From positions 1 through 9,327 of the forward strand of contig CAMPKG010000119.1 in assembly GCA_946887085.1 (NCBI GenBank): DNA of 9,327 nt, given 5' to 3'. The notes under the pieces are model-generated. The model did no database searches. It had not been told where the DNA came from and saw nothing but the letters and a program-made list of their open reading frames with translations. Of the stretch, positions 1-6,262 are shown piece after piece; within the stretch, counting starts at the first letter, position 1; the number at the start of each line of letters is the position of its first letter. Source of the stretch: an uncultured Sphingobacteriales bacterium (GTDB lineage: Bacteria > Bacteroidota > Bacteroidia > Chitinophagales > Chitinophagaceae). The position numbers were made by a program, and so were the translations under genes.

Positions 1-204
1 GCAAAACCCATCGCCAAGGCAATTGAAAAAGCTTTTCCCTGCGACCGTTGTGGTATAAGCGTAATAGGCCTGGAAGTACCGCATGCGCACATGCACCTGT
101 TGCCTATCAATTCGTCAGACGATCTGAATTTTACGCGCCCAAAGCTGAAGCTGAGCGAAGGCCAGCTAAAAGAGGTGCAGGAAAAAATACTCTCGAATAT
201 GTAG
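1..204 (+). CDS. HIT family (histidine triad) protein, 3' end only
   Basis: The first frame is open from the window edge to TAG at 202-204 and gives 67 residues; the start lies upstream of the window. Residues 26-36 read VPHAHMHLLPI, the histidine-triad signature HxHxHxx with His28, His30 and His32. In this superfamily the triad forms the nucleotide alpha-phosphate binding loop, and the central His is the nucleophile for hydrolysis of AMP-amidates or dinucleoside polyphosphates. The layout, triad then about 30 residues to the C-terminus, fits the Hint/HinT branch rather than GalT. The N-terminal half of the fold is not visible, so the exact substrate cannot be assigned. A bidirectional hairpin terminator begins 4 nt after the stop. 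The HIT family call is firm; the specific activity is not. Confidence 0.9.
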   Translation, partial: AKPIAKAIEKAFPCDRCGISVIGLEVPHAHMHLLPINSSDDLNFTRPKLKLSEGQLKEVQEKILSNM

Positions 205-207
205 TAA

Positions 208-233
208 AAAAGGCCGGATCTTCCCGGCCTTTT
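208..233. terminator. Bidirectional intrinsic terminator between convergent genes
   Basis: A perfect 10-bp inverted repeat has arms at 208-217 (AAAAGGCCGG) and 224-233 (CCGGCCTTTT), separated by a 6-nt loop. The GC-rich core with A-tract and T-tract flanks reads as a rho-independent terminator on both strands. It lies 3 nt after the HIT stop and 1 nt before the stop of the minus-strand monooxygenase-like gene, so it can end both transcripts. Confidence 0.88.
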
Positions 234-234
234 G

Positions 235-531
235 TTATTCAACTATTATTTTTTGCAGTACACTCCATGCCTGGGGCTTGTCGGCAAAAAGCGCTTTGGT
301 ATGCTTCCAGGTGTCTTTAAAAAGTTCTGAGAACCTGTAATGGTCGAGATGCTGTTCTGACTCCCAGATACTATAAGTAAAGAATACATTTTCATCGTGC
401 CCGTCTTGCCAAAGCTCCAGGTGTCGGCAACCATCAAAATGACGTATTTGCCGTTTGCGACCTTCAAATAATTCGAGGAACACAGGCACTTTCTCCTTTT
501 CAAAAGTCATCTTTACGATCCTGAATATCAT
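235..531 (-). CDS. ABM-fold (antibiotic biosynthesis monooxygenase-like) small protein
   Basis: This 98-residue protein resembles the ABM/YgiN-type dimeric alpha-beta barrel family, whose members include small cofactor-less monooxygenases, quinol monooxygenases and haem-degrading proteins. Visible support is an N-terminal beta strand (MIFRIVKMTF), an amphipathic helix carrying FLELFEGRKRQIRHFDGC, a strand LELWQDG, and a central strand and helix FFTYSIWESEQHLDHYR at about residues 51-66, where a Trp (W56) followed by an HLDHYR helix is typical. There is no signal peptide or membrane segment, so it is probably cytoplasmic. The ATG at 529-531 overlaps the TGA of the upstream SAM hydrolase-like gene as ATGA, which supports this start and translational coupling. 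An internal ATG at 508-510 is the alternative. No catalytic residue can be named, because the fold also occurs in non-enzymatic proteins. Confidence 0.72.
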   Translation of the reverse strand: MIFRIVKMTFEKEKVPVFLELFEGRKRQIRHFDGCRHLELWQDGHDENVFFTYSIWESEQHLDHYRFSELFKDTWKHTKALFADKPQAWSVLQKIIVE

Positions 532-1322
532 TCGAAGCTTATTTTAATGGTGTTGTAGATCAGGTGTTGTTCCCTGTGCAATTTCAAGCCGAGCAGACTG
601 GCCGCTTTACCGCGGTTGATGGCTATTTCAAGATACCCGGTATGATTAAAACGGCAAAGCTTCTCTCCTTCGCGCACGTTAGTATAGTGTGTGCTGATCC
701 CGGTTATCGCCTCATCGCGCATGAATTGTATGCTGAATGGCCTGTTCCTGCCTATCTTTTCAAACTGTTCCCTCGTAATGTTCAATATCACATTTTCGAA
801 CCTGTCGATATGGATAACGTGGCACTCTACAGTATTACCATCTATTTTGGGTCGAAGGTGTTGAGGGGAATTTCGTAATTCGTATGCTTCCAGTCCGAGC
901 AGCTCCGGAGTTTGCGTCTGTAATGTCGCTGCAAGTTTGGCAACAGCGTCCAGCCAATCTTTGAACCCGCCAGATGGCGGAAGTTCAAATCCTTTCCAGA
1001 CATTCTCCGGTGTAAAGCCGAAAGTCAGCGAAAGAATCCCGTTGTCTGGTGCCAGGAAATAGTGTCCGTCTTTTTCACAAATGACGAGTTTTGGAGTGGC
1101 ATCGTAGAAAACATCAAACAAAAGGATATGGCAGGTATGCTGCGGGAAGCTTTTATAAGAGGAAAGCAGCAAATAAGCGGCCTGTTGCAGGTAAAAAGGC
1201 TCTAGCTCGTGACTGATATCAATAATTCGGGCTTCGGGAAGGTGCTGCGCAAGAACGCCTTTTACTGATGCCACAGAGGCATCCTGCAGGCCGAAATCTG
1301 ATAACAGCGTTATAAAACCCAT
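528..1322 (-). CDS. SAM hydroxide adenosyltransferase / DUF62 (fluorinase-chlorinase-like) family protein
   Basis: This 264-residue protein belongs to the DUF62 family, whose typical members hydrolyse S-adenosylmethionine to adenosine and methionine and which includes SAM-dependent fluorinase and chlorinase. Family landmarks are FITLLSDFG at residues 3-11, IIDISHELEPF at 33-43, FLAPDNGILSL at 89-99, VIHIDRFENVILNI at 169-182 (linker into the C-terminal beta-barrel) and FNHTGYLEIAINRG at 225-238. The usual VDPGVGTxxR and FHGRD motifs are not intact: Asp70 is kept in LFDVFYDATPK, but the expected Arg and His are missing. Activity is therefore uncertain. I start at the ATG at 1320-1322. The frame continues to a TTG at 1356-1358, but the ATG matches the usual N-terminus and has a promoter-like box just upstream. 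The gene is the first of a two-gene operon (ATGA overlap with the next gene). Confidence 0.88.
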   Translation of the reverse strand: MGFITLLSDFGLQDASVASVKGVLAQHLPEARIIDISHELEPFYLQQAAYLLLSSYKSFPQHTCHILLFDVFYDATPKLVICEKDGHYFLAPDNGILSLTFGFTPENVWKGFELPPSGGFKDWLDAVAKLAATLQTQTPELLGLEAYELRNSPQHLRPKIDGNTVECHVIHIDRFENVILNITREQFEKIGRNRPFSIQFMRDEAITGISTHYTNVREGEKLCRFNHTGYLEIAINRGKAASLLGLKLHREQHLIYNTIKISFE

Positions 1323-1328
1323 GAACAA

Positions 1329-1336
1329 CAAAAATA
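1329..1336 (-). promoter_or_regulatory. Candidate Bacteroidota -7 promoter box (TATTTTTG)
   Basis: On the minus strand TATTTTTG fits the TAnnTTTG -7 consensus of the Bacteroidota housekeeping sigma factor. A TTTG lies about 19 nt further upstream, at the expected -33 spacing. The box ends 6 nt before the ATG at 1322, so the transcript would be leaderless or nearly so. The box falls inside the extended frame that would use the TTG start, so it is only meaningful if the ATG start is correct. Confidence 0.4.
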
Positions 1337-1414
1337 GCTTTGGAGCGCCGTAATGCAAAGAACCGGAGGCTGCAAAATATTTATGGTCACGGTTCGTTAT
1401 AATAGAGGTTCGAT

Positions 1415-1422
1415 TAACTTTA
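1415..1422 (+). promoter_or_regulatory. Candidate -7 promoter box (TAACTTTA) for the lipoprotein gene
   Basis: TAACTTTA matches TAnnTTTG except at the last base and is followed by CAAAAC. The same core plus an almost identical tail (TAACTTTATAAAAC) occurs before the next plus-strand gene at 2959. It leaves a 22-nt gap to the ATG at 1445. No clear -33 TTG is visible; TTCG at 1393-1396 is the nearest candidate. Confidence 0.4.
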
Positions 1423-1444
1423 CAAAACCCTGTAAATAATATTC

Positions 1445-2863
1445 ATGCGGTTAAGTACTATAATAATTATTGCCCTTTCATTTCTTTTTGTTTTGCCCTC
1501 CTGCCGTAAGGAAAAGCTCCTGACGTCCGGTGGAGAGTTGCGGTTTTCGGTTGATACGCTGAGTTTTGACACCGTTTTTACGTCGTTGGGTAGTTTTACT
1601 ATAGGTGTTAAAATATTTAATCCGCAGAACCAGAAGGTAACGATCGGCTCGGTGAGATTGGCAAGTGGCGATGCCTCATTCTTTCGTATTAATGTAAATG
1701 GTCAGCCCGGGAATGCAGTGTCAAATATTGAAGTTGCCGCAAAAGATAGCATTCACGTTTTCGCCACAGTAAAGATCGACCCGCGTAACCAGAACAACCC
1801 GTTTGTTATCGTGGATAAGCTGATAGCAACATTGAATGGCAAAGATTTTTCGATACCGGTGATCGCTTATGGGCAGGATGCGAACTATATAGTAGATAGC
1901 GTGATCAGCCAAAGCCAGACCTGGAGTGATAAGAAACCATACGTGATCATTCACAATGCCCTAGTAGATTCGAACGTAACATTGACAATACCTGCGGGCT
2001 GTAAGGTATATGTGCATGCCGATTCGCGCTTGTATGTAAAAGGAACGCTTAAGGTAAAGGGAACAAAACAGGATAGTGTCGTCTTCCAGGGGGACAGGCT
2101 GGACAGGGATTACTTTGGCTATGAAGGGTACCCGGCTGAATGGGGAGGCATTTATTTCTTCCGTTACAGTTACGATAATGAAATAGAATATGCCATACTG
2201 AGGAACTGTGGTAACAGCACGGGAGCGGGTTTGCCTTCAGCTATCCAGCTGGAACCAGATCTTTTGATCGATCCGGATACTTTCCAACTGAGGATGAGCA
2301 ATACCATCATTGAGAATTCAATCGGCTACGGTATTCTCAGTTTCCAGGGTTCTTTAAAAGCTGAGAACTGTTTGGTGACTGCCTGTGGGGCGCAGGCACT
2401 CGCAATAATTCAGGGTGGCGTGTACGATATTACCAACTGCGACTTTGTGATCTACAGTACCGACAAAGTAAGCCACCTGAAAGAGCCTTCGGTTGCTGTG
2501 CTTAATTATTTCGATGTAGGTAACGGACAATATATAGCCAGCGATCTGCAGGCTACGCTTCGCAATTGCGTCATCTATGGTTCACTGGAAGATGAAGCAT
2601 ATTTTGATCGTGTAGAGCAATATAAATATAATGTAAAGCTTATCAATTGTCTGCTAAGGAAAAAAGACGCCATACCGGATTTCGTAACACAAACAAATTG
2701 CATCATCAACCAGGATCCCCAATTTTTGGACGCAACTAAGTGGGATTTCCATTTTAAAGAAAGCTCCCCGCTAAAGGATGCGGGTATTCCCGCGGTTTCC
2801 ATTGACCTGGATGGGAAACAGAGGACTGATACGAGACCAGATATTGGTTGTTACGAATATTAG
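1445..2863 (+). CDS. Predicted lipoprotein with right-handed beta-helix (choice-of-anchor Q-like)
   Basis: This 472-residue exported protein has a short basic start, a hydrophobic stretch (residues 5-17) and a lipobox LPSC with Cys20 as the lipidation site. No acidic cluster follows the Cys, so I see no clear surface-export signal and cannot say which side of the outer membrane it faces. Residues about 30-145 look like an immunoglobulin-like beta domain (SFTIGVKIFNPQNQKVTIGSV, then a KIDPRNQNN stretch), as seen in DUF1573/Hydin-type repeats. From about 160 the sequence shows short repeating strands with Asn/Cys ladders (IENSIGYGILSF, LKAENCLVTACG, YDITNCDFVIYS, ATLRNCVIYG, VKLINCLLRK) typical of parallel beta-helix rungs. 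The end RPDIGCYEY is the usual terminus of such Bacteroidota proteins, normally DIGAYEY. Function and ligand are unknown; polysaccharide or surface binding is possible. No terminator is visible downstream. Confidence 0.82.
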   Translation: MRLSTIIIIALSFLFVLPSCRKEKLLTSGGELRFSVDTLSFDTVFTSLGSFTIGVKIFNPQNQKVTIGSVRLASGDASFFRINVNGQPGNAVSNIEVAAKDSIHVFATVKIDPRNQNNPFVIVDKLIATLNGKDFSIPVIAYGQDANYIVDSVISQSQTWSDKKPYVIIHNALVDSNVTLTIPAGCKVYVHADSRLYVKGTLKVKGTKQDSVVFQGDRLDRDYFGYEGYPAEWGGIYFFRYSYDNEIEYAILRNCGNSTGAGLPSAIQLEPDLLIDPDTFQLRMSNTIIENSIGYGILSFQGSLKAENCLVTACGAQALAIIQGGVYDITNCDFVIYSTDKVSHLKEPSVAVLNYFDVGNGQYIASDLQATLRNCVIYGSLEDEAYFDRVEQYKYNVKLINCLLRKKDAIPDFVTQTNCIINQDPQFLDATKWDFHFKESSPLKDAGIPAVSIDLDGKQRTDTRPDIGCYEY

Positions 2864-2912
2864 CAACCATTCCGAGTAGTTGCAAATGTTATAGGCGGCA
2901 GCTATAGAGTTA

Positions 2913-2924
2913 TGTTCATGAACA
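2913..2924. promoter_or_regulatory. 12-bp perfect palindrome, candidate operator
   Basis: TGTTCATGAACA is a perfect palindrome in the 110-bp spacer between the lipoprotein and VWA genes. It ends 34 nt upstream of the candidate -7 box at 2959-2966, a position suited to a dimeric regulator near the -35 to -50 region. This is one unreplicated site, and no regulator gene is nearby. Confidence 0.25.
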
Positions 2925-2958
2925 ATGGCGCTGCATCATGCGATGGGCAAACAATCCG

Positions 2959-2966
2959 TAACTTTA
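2959..2966 (+). promoter_or_regulatory. Candidate -7 promoter box (TAACTTTA) for the VWA gene
   Basis: TAACTTTA followed by TAAAAC repeats the box found before the lipoprotein gene. It ends 7 nt before the ATG at 2974, so the predicted transcription start falls at or next to the start codon. No obvious -33 TTG is seen. Confidence 0.42.
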
Positions 2967-2973
2967 TAAAACG

Positions 2974-4071
2974 ATGAAGGGATTTGTTTTTTCAAAGTAT
3001 GAACCGCCGCAAGATGGCAAAACCCCTTTCGACAGGTTGTTTGCAACATTTGTGGAGTTGTTGCAGTACACCAGTGGTGATGCTGCTGAAGCGCTGCACT
3101 GGCTCACACAGCTTGATCGCGAGTATGGACTTACCAGCGACGAGTACGGCATCGGGGATTTTATCGAAGACCTGAAGAACAAGGGTTACCTGCAGGAGAA
3201 CGAAAACGATGGTCAATATCGTATAACACCCAAAACAGAACAAACTATCCGCAAACAGTCGCTGGAGGAGATATTCGGCAAGCTGAAAAAAGCTAAGAGA
3301 GGTAACCATCATACTTTCAGAAGCGGTGAAGGCGATGAAATAAACCCCGAGACACGCCCATATGAATTCGGTGACTCTTTAGATACTATTGACTTTACAG
3401 GTAGCCTAAGGAATTCATTTGTCAATCATGGCATCGAACAACTGAATATGCAGCAGGACGATCTTGAGATCTACGAGAAAGATTTCAAGTCGCAAACATC
3501 TACCGTGCTGATGATCGATATCTCACACTCGATGATCCTATATGGCGAGGACAGGATAACGCCGGCAAAAAAAGTAGCCATGGCACTCAGCGAACTGATC
3601 ACAACGCGGTATCCGAAAGATACGTTGGATATAGTAGTATTTGGCAACGATGCCTGGCAGATAGAAATGAAAGACCTGCCTTACCTGCAGGTTGGTCCAT
3701 ATCATACCAATACCGTTGCAGGCCTTGAACTGGCGATGGATATTTTACGCCGCAGAAAGAACCCGAACAAACAGGTATTCATGATAACCGACGGCAAGCC
3801 TACTTGCCTGAAGATCGGTAGCAAGTATTACAAGAACAGCTTTGGAATAGATAGCAAAATATTGAACAGAACCTTAAACCTAGCGGGGCAGATGAAACGA
3901 TTGAAAATACCCGTCATCACGTTCATGATCGCCAATGATCCATACCTGCAACGGTTTGTGAGAACATTTACGGAAGTAAACAATGGCAAGGCATTCTATT
4001 CCTCGCTCGATGGTTTAGGCCAATATATTTTTGAAGACTACGAGCGCAACAAACGCAAGCGTATGCGTTAG
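2974..4071 (+). CDS. VWA domain protein with intact MIDAS (Mg-chelatase-type, COG4867-like)
   Basis: This 365-residue soluble protein has no signal peptide. Residues 1-170 are a helical, charged N-terminal region with a probable winged-helix-like stretch ([16 protein letters not shown], then YRITPKTE, about 58-90). Residues about 176-350 form a von Willebrand A domain. Its MIDAS metal site is complete: DISHS at 182-186, Thr245/Thr247 in HTNTVAGL, and Asp273 in MITDGKPT. Such MIDAS proteins usually act with a MoxR/ChlI-type AAA+ ATPase in metal insertion or complex remodelling, by analogy with magnesium chelatase I/D and RavA/ViaA. The ATPase partner is not next to the gene here: the upstream neighbour is a lipoprotein and the downstream one is pyrH on the other strand. 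The C-terminus is strongly basic (ERNKRKRMR). Its TAG stop overlaps the pyrH stop by 4 bp. The cellular role is unknown. Confidence 0.85.
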   Translation: MKGFVFSKYEPPQDGKTPFDRLFATFVELLQYTSGDAAEALHWLTQLDREYGLTSDEYGIGDFIEDLKNKGYLQENENDGQYRITPKTEQTIRKQSLEEIFGKLKKAKRGNHHTFRSGEGDEINPETRPYEFGDSLDTIDFTGSLRNSFVNHGIEQLNMQQDDLEIYEKDFKSQTSTVLMIDISHSMILYGEDRITPAKKVAMALSELITTRYPKDTLDIVVFGNDAWQIEMKDLPYLQVGPYHTNTVAGLELAMDILRRRKNPNKQVFMITDGKPTCLKIGSKYYKNSFGIDSKILNRTLNLAGQMKRLKIPVITFMIANDPYLQRFVRTFTEVNNGKAFYSSLDGLGQYIFEDYERNKRKRMR

Positions 4072-4781
4072 TTAGCCACCAGTGTACCCATTTTCTTCCC
4101 TTCAACAACACTTAGCAGGTTGCCTGTGGTGTTCATGTCGAATACGATGATAGGTAGGTTGTTTTCCTGGCAGAGCGTAAAGGCAGTCATGTCCATCACC
4201 TTCAAGCCCTGGCTGATAACTTCAGAGAAGGTAAGCTTACCAAATTTGGTAGCTGTTTTGTCTTTTTCAGGATCGGCGGTGTAGATGCCGTCAACGCGCG
4301 TGCCCTTCAATATTACATCGGCGTTTATTTCGATGGCCCGGAGAGAGCCCGCTGTATCAGTCGTGAAATATGGATTGCCCGTACCTGCTCCAAAGATCAC
4401 TACACGTCCCTTCTCCAGGTGGCGGATAGCACGCCGGCGGATATAAGGTTCGGCCACCTGCTCCATTTTGATGGCGCTCTGCAACCTTGTCTTTACGCCA
4501 ACCTTCTCCAGCGATGCCTGCAGCGCCATGCCGTTGATGACAGTAGCCAGCATACCCATATAATCGCCCTGTGCGCGCTCGATACCAGTTTCAGACTCAT
4601 TCATGCCGCGGTAAATATTACCGCCACCTATTACTATGGCCACCTGCACGCCAATATCAGTGATGGCTTTGATGTCAAGCGCGTATTGCTCCAGCATTTT
4701 AGGGTCTATACCAAAATTGCGATCGCCCATTAGCGATTCACCGGAGAGTTTTAGGAGGACGCGATTGTACTTAGGAAGCAT
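4068..4781 (-). CDS. pyrH: UMP kinase (uridylate kinase)
   Basis: This 237-residue protein is a full-length bacterial UMP kinase of the amino-acid-kinase fold. It phosphorylates UMP to UDP with ATP in pyrimidine nucleotide synthesis, in the cytoplasm, normally as a hexamer under GTP/UTP control. Visible motifs are [11 protein letters not shown] at 9-19 (phosphate-binding Lys11), [10 protein letters not shown] at 50-59, [17 protein letters not shown] at 72-88, [16 protein letters not shown] at 130-145 (UMP and phosphate binding), and [13 protein letters not shown] at 159-171 (ATP site). Length and all core motifs are normal. The ATG at 4779-4781 has no Shine-Dalgarno, like its neighbours. The stop (TAA at 4068-4070) overlaps the VWA stop. 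The common companion gene frr (ribosome recycling factor) is not downstream. It is transcribed divergently from the membrane protein at 4885. Confidence 0.97.
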   Translation of the reverse strand: MLPKYNRVLLKLSGESLMGDRNFGIDPKMLEQYALDIKAITDIGVQVAIVIGGGNIYRGMNESETGIERAQGDYMGMLATVINGMALQASLEKVGVKTRLQSAIKMEQVAEPYIRRRAIRHLEKGRVVIFGAGTGNPYFTTDTAGSLRAIEINADVILKGTRVDGIYTADPEKDKTATKFGKLTFSEVISQGLKVMDMTAFTLCQENNLPIIVFDMNTTGNLLSVVEGKKMGTLVAN

Positions 4782-4807
4782 AAAGAGATTTGAGCCGTTA
4801 TCGAGTG

Positions 4808-4815
4808 CAAAGAAA
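4808..4815 (-). promoter_or_regulatory. Possible -7 promoter box (TTTCTTTG) for pyrH
   Basis: On the minus strand TTTCTTTGC matches TAnnTTTG at 7 of the 8 positions of the box (second base T instead of A) and lies 26 nt before the pyrH ATG. A TTG sits about 15 nt further upstream, a little closer than typical. It is one of few candidates in this 103-bp divergent spacer and is weak. Confidence 0.28.
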
Positions 4816-4849
4816 CAAAAAAACTTGGTGCAATCAGATACTAAATAGA

Positions 4850-4857
4850 TAGTTTTA
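4850..4857 (+). promoter_or_regulatory. Candidate -7 promoter box (TAGTTTTA) for the membrane protein gene
   Basis: TAGTTTTA fits TAnnTTTG except for the last base, with a TTG at 4825-4827 giving 22 nt of spacing. It leaves a 27-nt leader to the ATG at 4885. It lies in the divergent spacer shared with pyrH. Confidence 0.38.
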
Positions 4858-4884
4858 TGGCGTTATATAGCGGTGACTAATAGA

Positions 4885-6261
4885 ATGATTTACAAAAAAA
4901 TATACAACGCAGGCCTGCTGGCGTATGCGTTGTTGCTGCTGTTCGCAACGGCGTTCTTCAAAGAGCGTGTTGCGCTGTTCGATACTGCTTTCTTCAGCTT
5001 TGAGATCGCCAGGACCGGCGATTTCTGGATACCACACTACCGCTATATCTCGGGCCTGGTCCAGGTATTACCCGTACTGGGGACTAAACTCGGCTTATCG
5101 CTGGGACAGGTGGAATTAATGTTCTCCCTGAACTTCGTCGTCTACCAGTTCCTCTGTTATCTTGCCTGCGGCTACCTGCTGAAGGACTATCGAATGGGCG
5201 CAGCACTGCTCGTGTTTCAAACCCTGTTCGCTGTACACACCATATACTGGCCAATATCCGAACTGATACATGCGCAGGTCTTGCTCTTTCCTTTCCTCGC
5301 GTATGTATGCAACGAGCGCCTGCGCAAACGTAAGCTGCTTACTGCAGTTGTGCTGCTGACATTCATTCCCACTATCGCGTTTGCACATGCGCTGGCATCG
5401 TTCGCCTTCTTCTTTGCTCTTGCCTTCCTCTACCTGCGCAAAGAGCTTCCATTTAAGTTTGCGTTGCTCGCCGGCGTTTTATACATAGCAACTTTCGGCA
5501 TTAAGCTTGGCTTCTTTAAGACGTCTTATGATGAAGGTGCGATGGCCAATCTCAACAACATCAAATACCTGTTCCCGCACTATATCAACCTCCATTCCAA
5601 TAAAACCTTCCTCTACAACTGCCTGGTTAAATACCAATGGATACCGCTCTCGTTCATCGCCATTACCGTGCTCTATGTTACAACGCGTCAGTGGCTGAAG
5701 CTGGCGCTGGTTACCGCAATTATACTGGTATTCATGTTCATCATCAACGTGGCTTACCACTCGCCTGGCGTGCAGGAATTCTATATCGAGAACTTCTACC
5801 TTGCACTGGGCACCTTCCTCGGAATTCCACTGGTACTCGATGTATTGCCGCGGGTGGAGCAGTGGAAAAGGCACATGGCGCTTGCGACCGTTATGCTCAT
5901 CCTCGTCACCGCTACCGTTCGCATACTGGTAGTGGGTCAGCGCTACGAACGGAGGCTCGACTGGCTGCGCAACTACGATCTCGCCCACCGCAACCAGAAA
6001 CTGATGGTCGATGCCCGTCATGCACCCCAGGATATCCTGTACATGCACTGGTCAACGCCTTACGAGTTCTGGCTGCTGTCCACTATCGAGCGCGATACCA
6101 CGGCATCCATCCTCATCACCGATATGCTGTCGCAAACCAAATGGGCCATGAGGGAAAAAACGTCATTTGTACCAACCTGGGGCAGCTTCCCTTACAAGGA
6201 TCTGCCACCGCGTTATTTCAAAATGCGCGATACGGTCAACCACTATACTATCGTCCCGTAA
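4885..6261 (+). CDS. Multi-pass membrane protein of unknown function (possible GT-C-like)
   Basis: This 458-residue protein has a hydrophobic core of about 9-11 membrane segments (roughly residues 8-25, 55-72, 78-98, 104-122, 129-142, 151-184, 191-209, 252-266, 271-290, 305-320, 331-350) followed by a soluble C-terminal tail of about 108 residues. After the first segment comes ALFDTAFFSFEIARTGDFW with acidic residues; an acidic first loop is a feature of GT-C-fold glycosyltransferases that use lipid-linked sugars. This is suggestive only: I recognise no specific family. The tail (351-458) contains DWLRNYDLAHRNQKLMVDAR and TPYEFWLLS, with no motif I can name. I prefer the ATG at 4885; an in-frame GTG at 4873 would add four residues. 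Codon choice looks somewhat richer in C-ending codons than the lipoprotein gene but similar to gcvT. It ends 1 nt from the gcvT stop with no terminator between. Confidence 0.85.
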   Translation: MIYKKIYNAGLLAYALLLLFATAFFKERVALFDTAFFSFEIARTGDFWIPHYRYISGLVQVLPVLGTKLGLSLGQVELMFSLNFVVYQFLCYLACGYLLKDYRMGAALLVFQTLFAVHTIYWPISELIHAQVLLFPFLAYVCNERLRKRKLLTAVVLLTFIPTIAFAHALASFAFFFALAFLYLRKELPFKFALLAGVLYIATFGIKLGFFKTSYDEGAMANLNNIKYLFPHYINLHSNKTFLYNCLVKYQWIPLSFIAITVLYVTTRQWLKLALVTAIILVFMFIINVAYHSPGVQEFYIENFYLALGTFLGIPLVLDVLPRVEQWKRHMALATVMLILVTATVRILVVGQRYERRLDWLRNYDLAHRNQKLMVDARHAPQDILYMHWSTPYEFWLLSTIERDTTASILITDMLSQTKWAMREKTSFVPTWGSFPYKDLPPRYFKMRDTVNHYTIVP

Positions 6262-6262
6262 C

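Noticed and set aside
1323..1358. N-terminal extension of the SAM hydrolase-like protein to a TTG codon
   Set aside because: The extra 12 residues precede the usual family N-terminus, the codon is TTG rather than ATG, and a promoter box lies within the extension.
4873..4884. GTG start at 4873 for the membrane protein
   Set aside because: It adds only four polar residues; the ATG at 4885 directly precedes the basic and hydrophobic N-terminus and is the more common start codon.
5479..6048. A 189-codon antisense frame inside the membrane protein gene
   Set aside because: Shadow of the real gene: its His/Glu/Gln-rich product has no domain, while the sense frame encodes a clear membrane protein.
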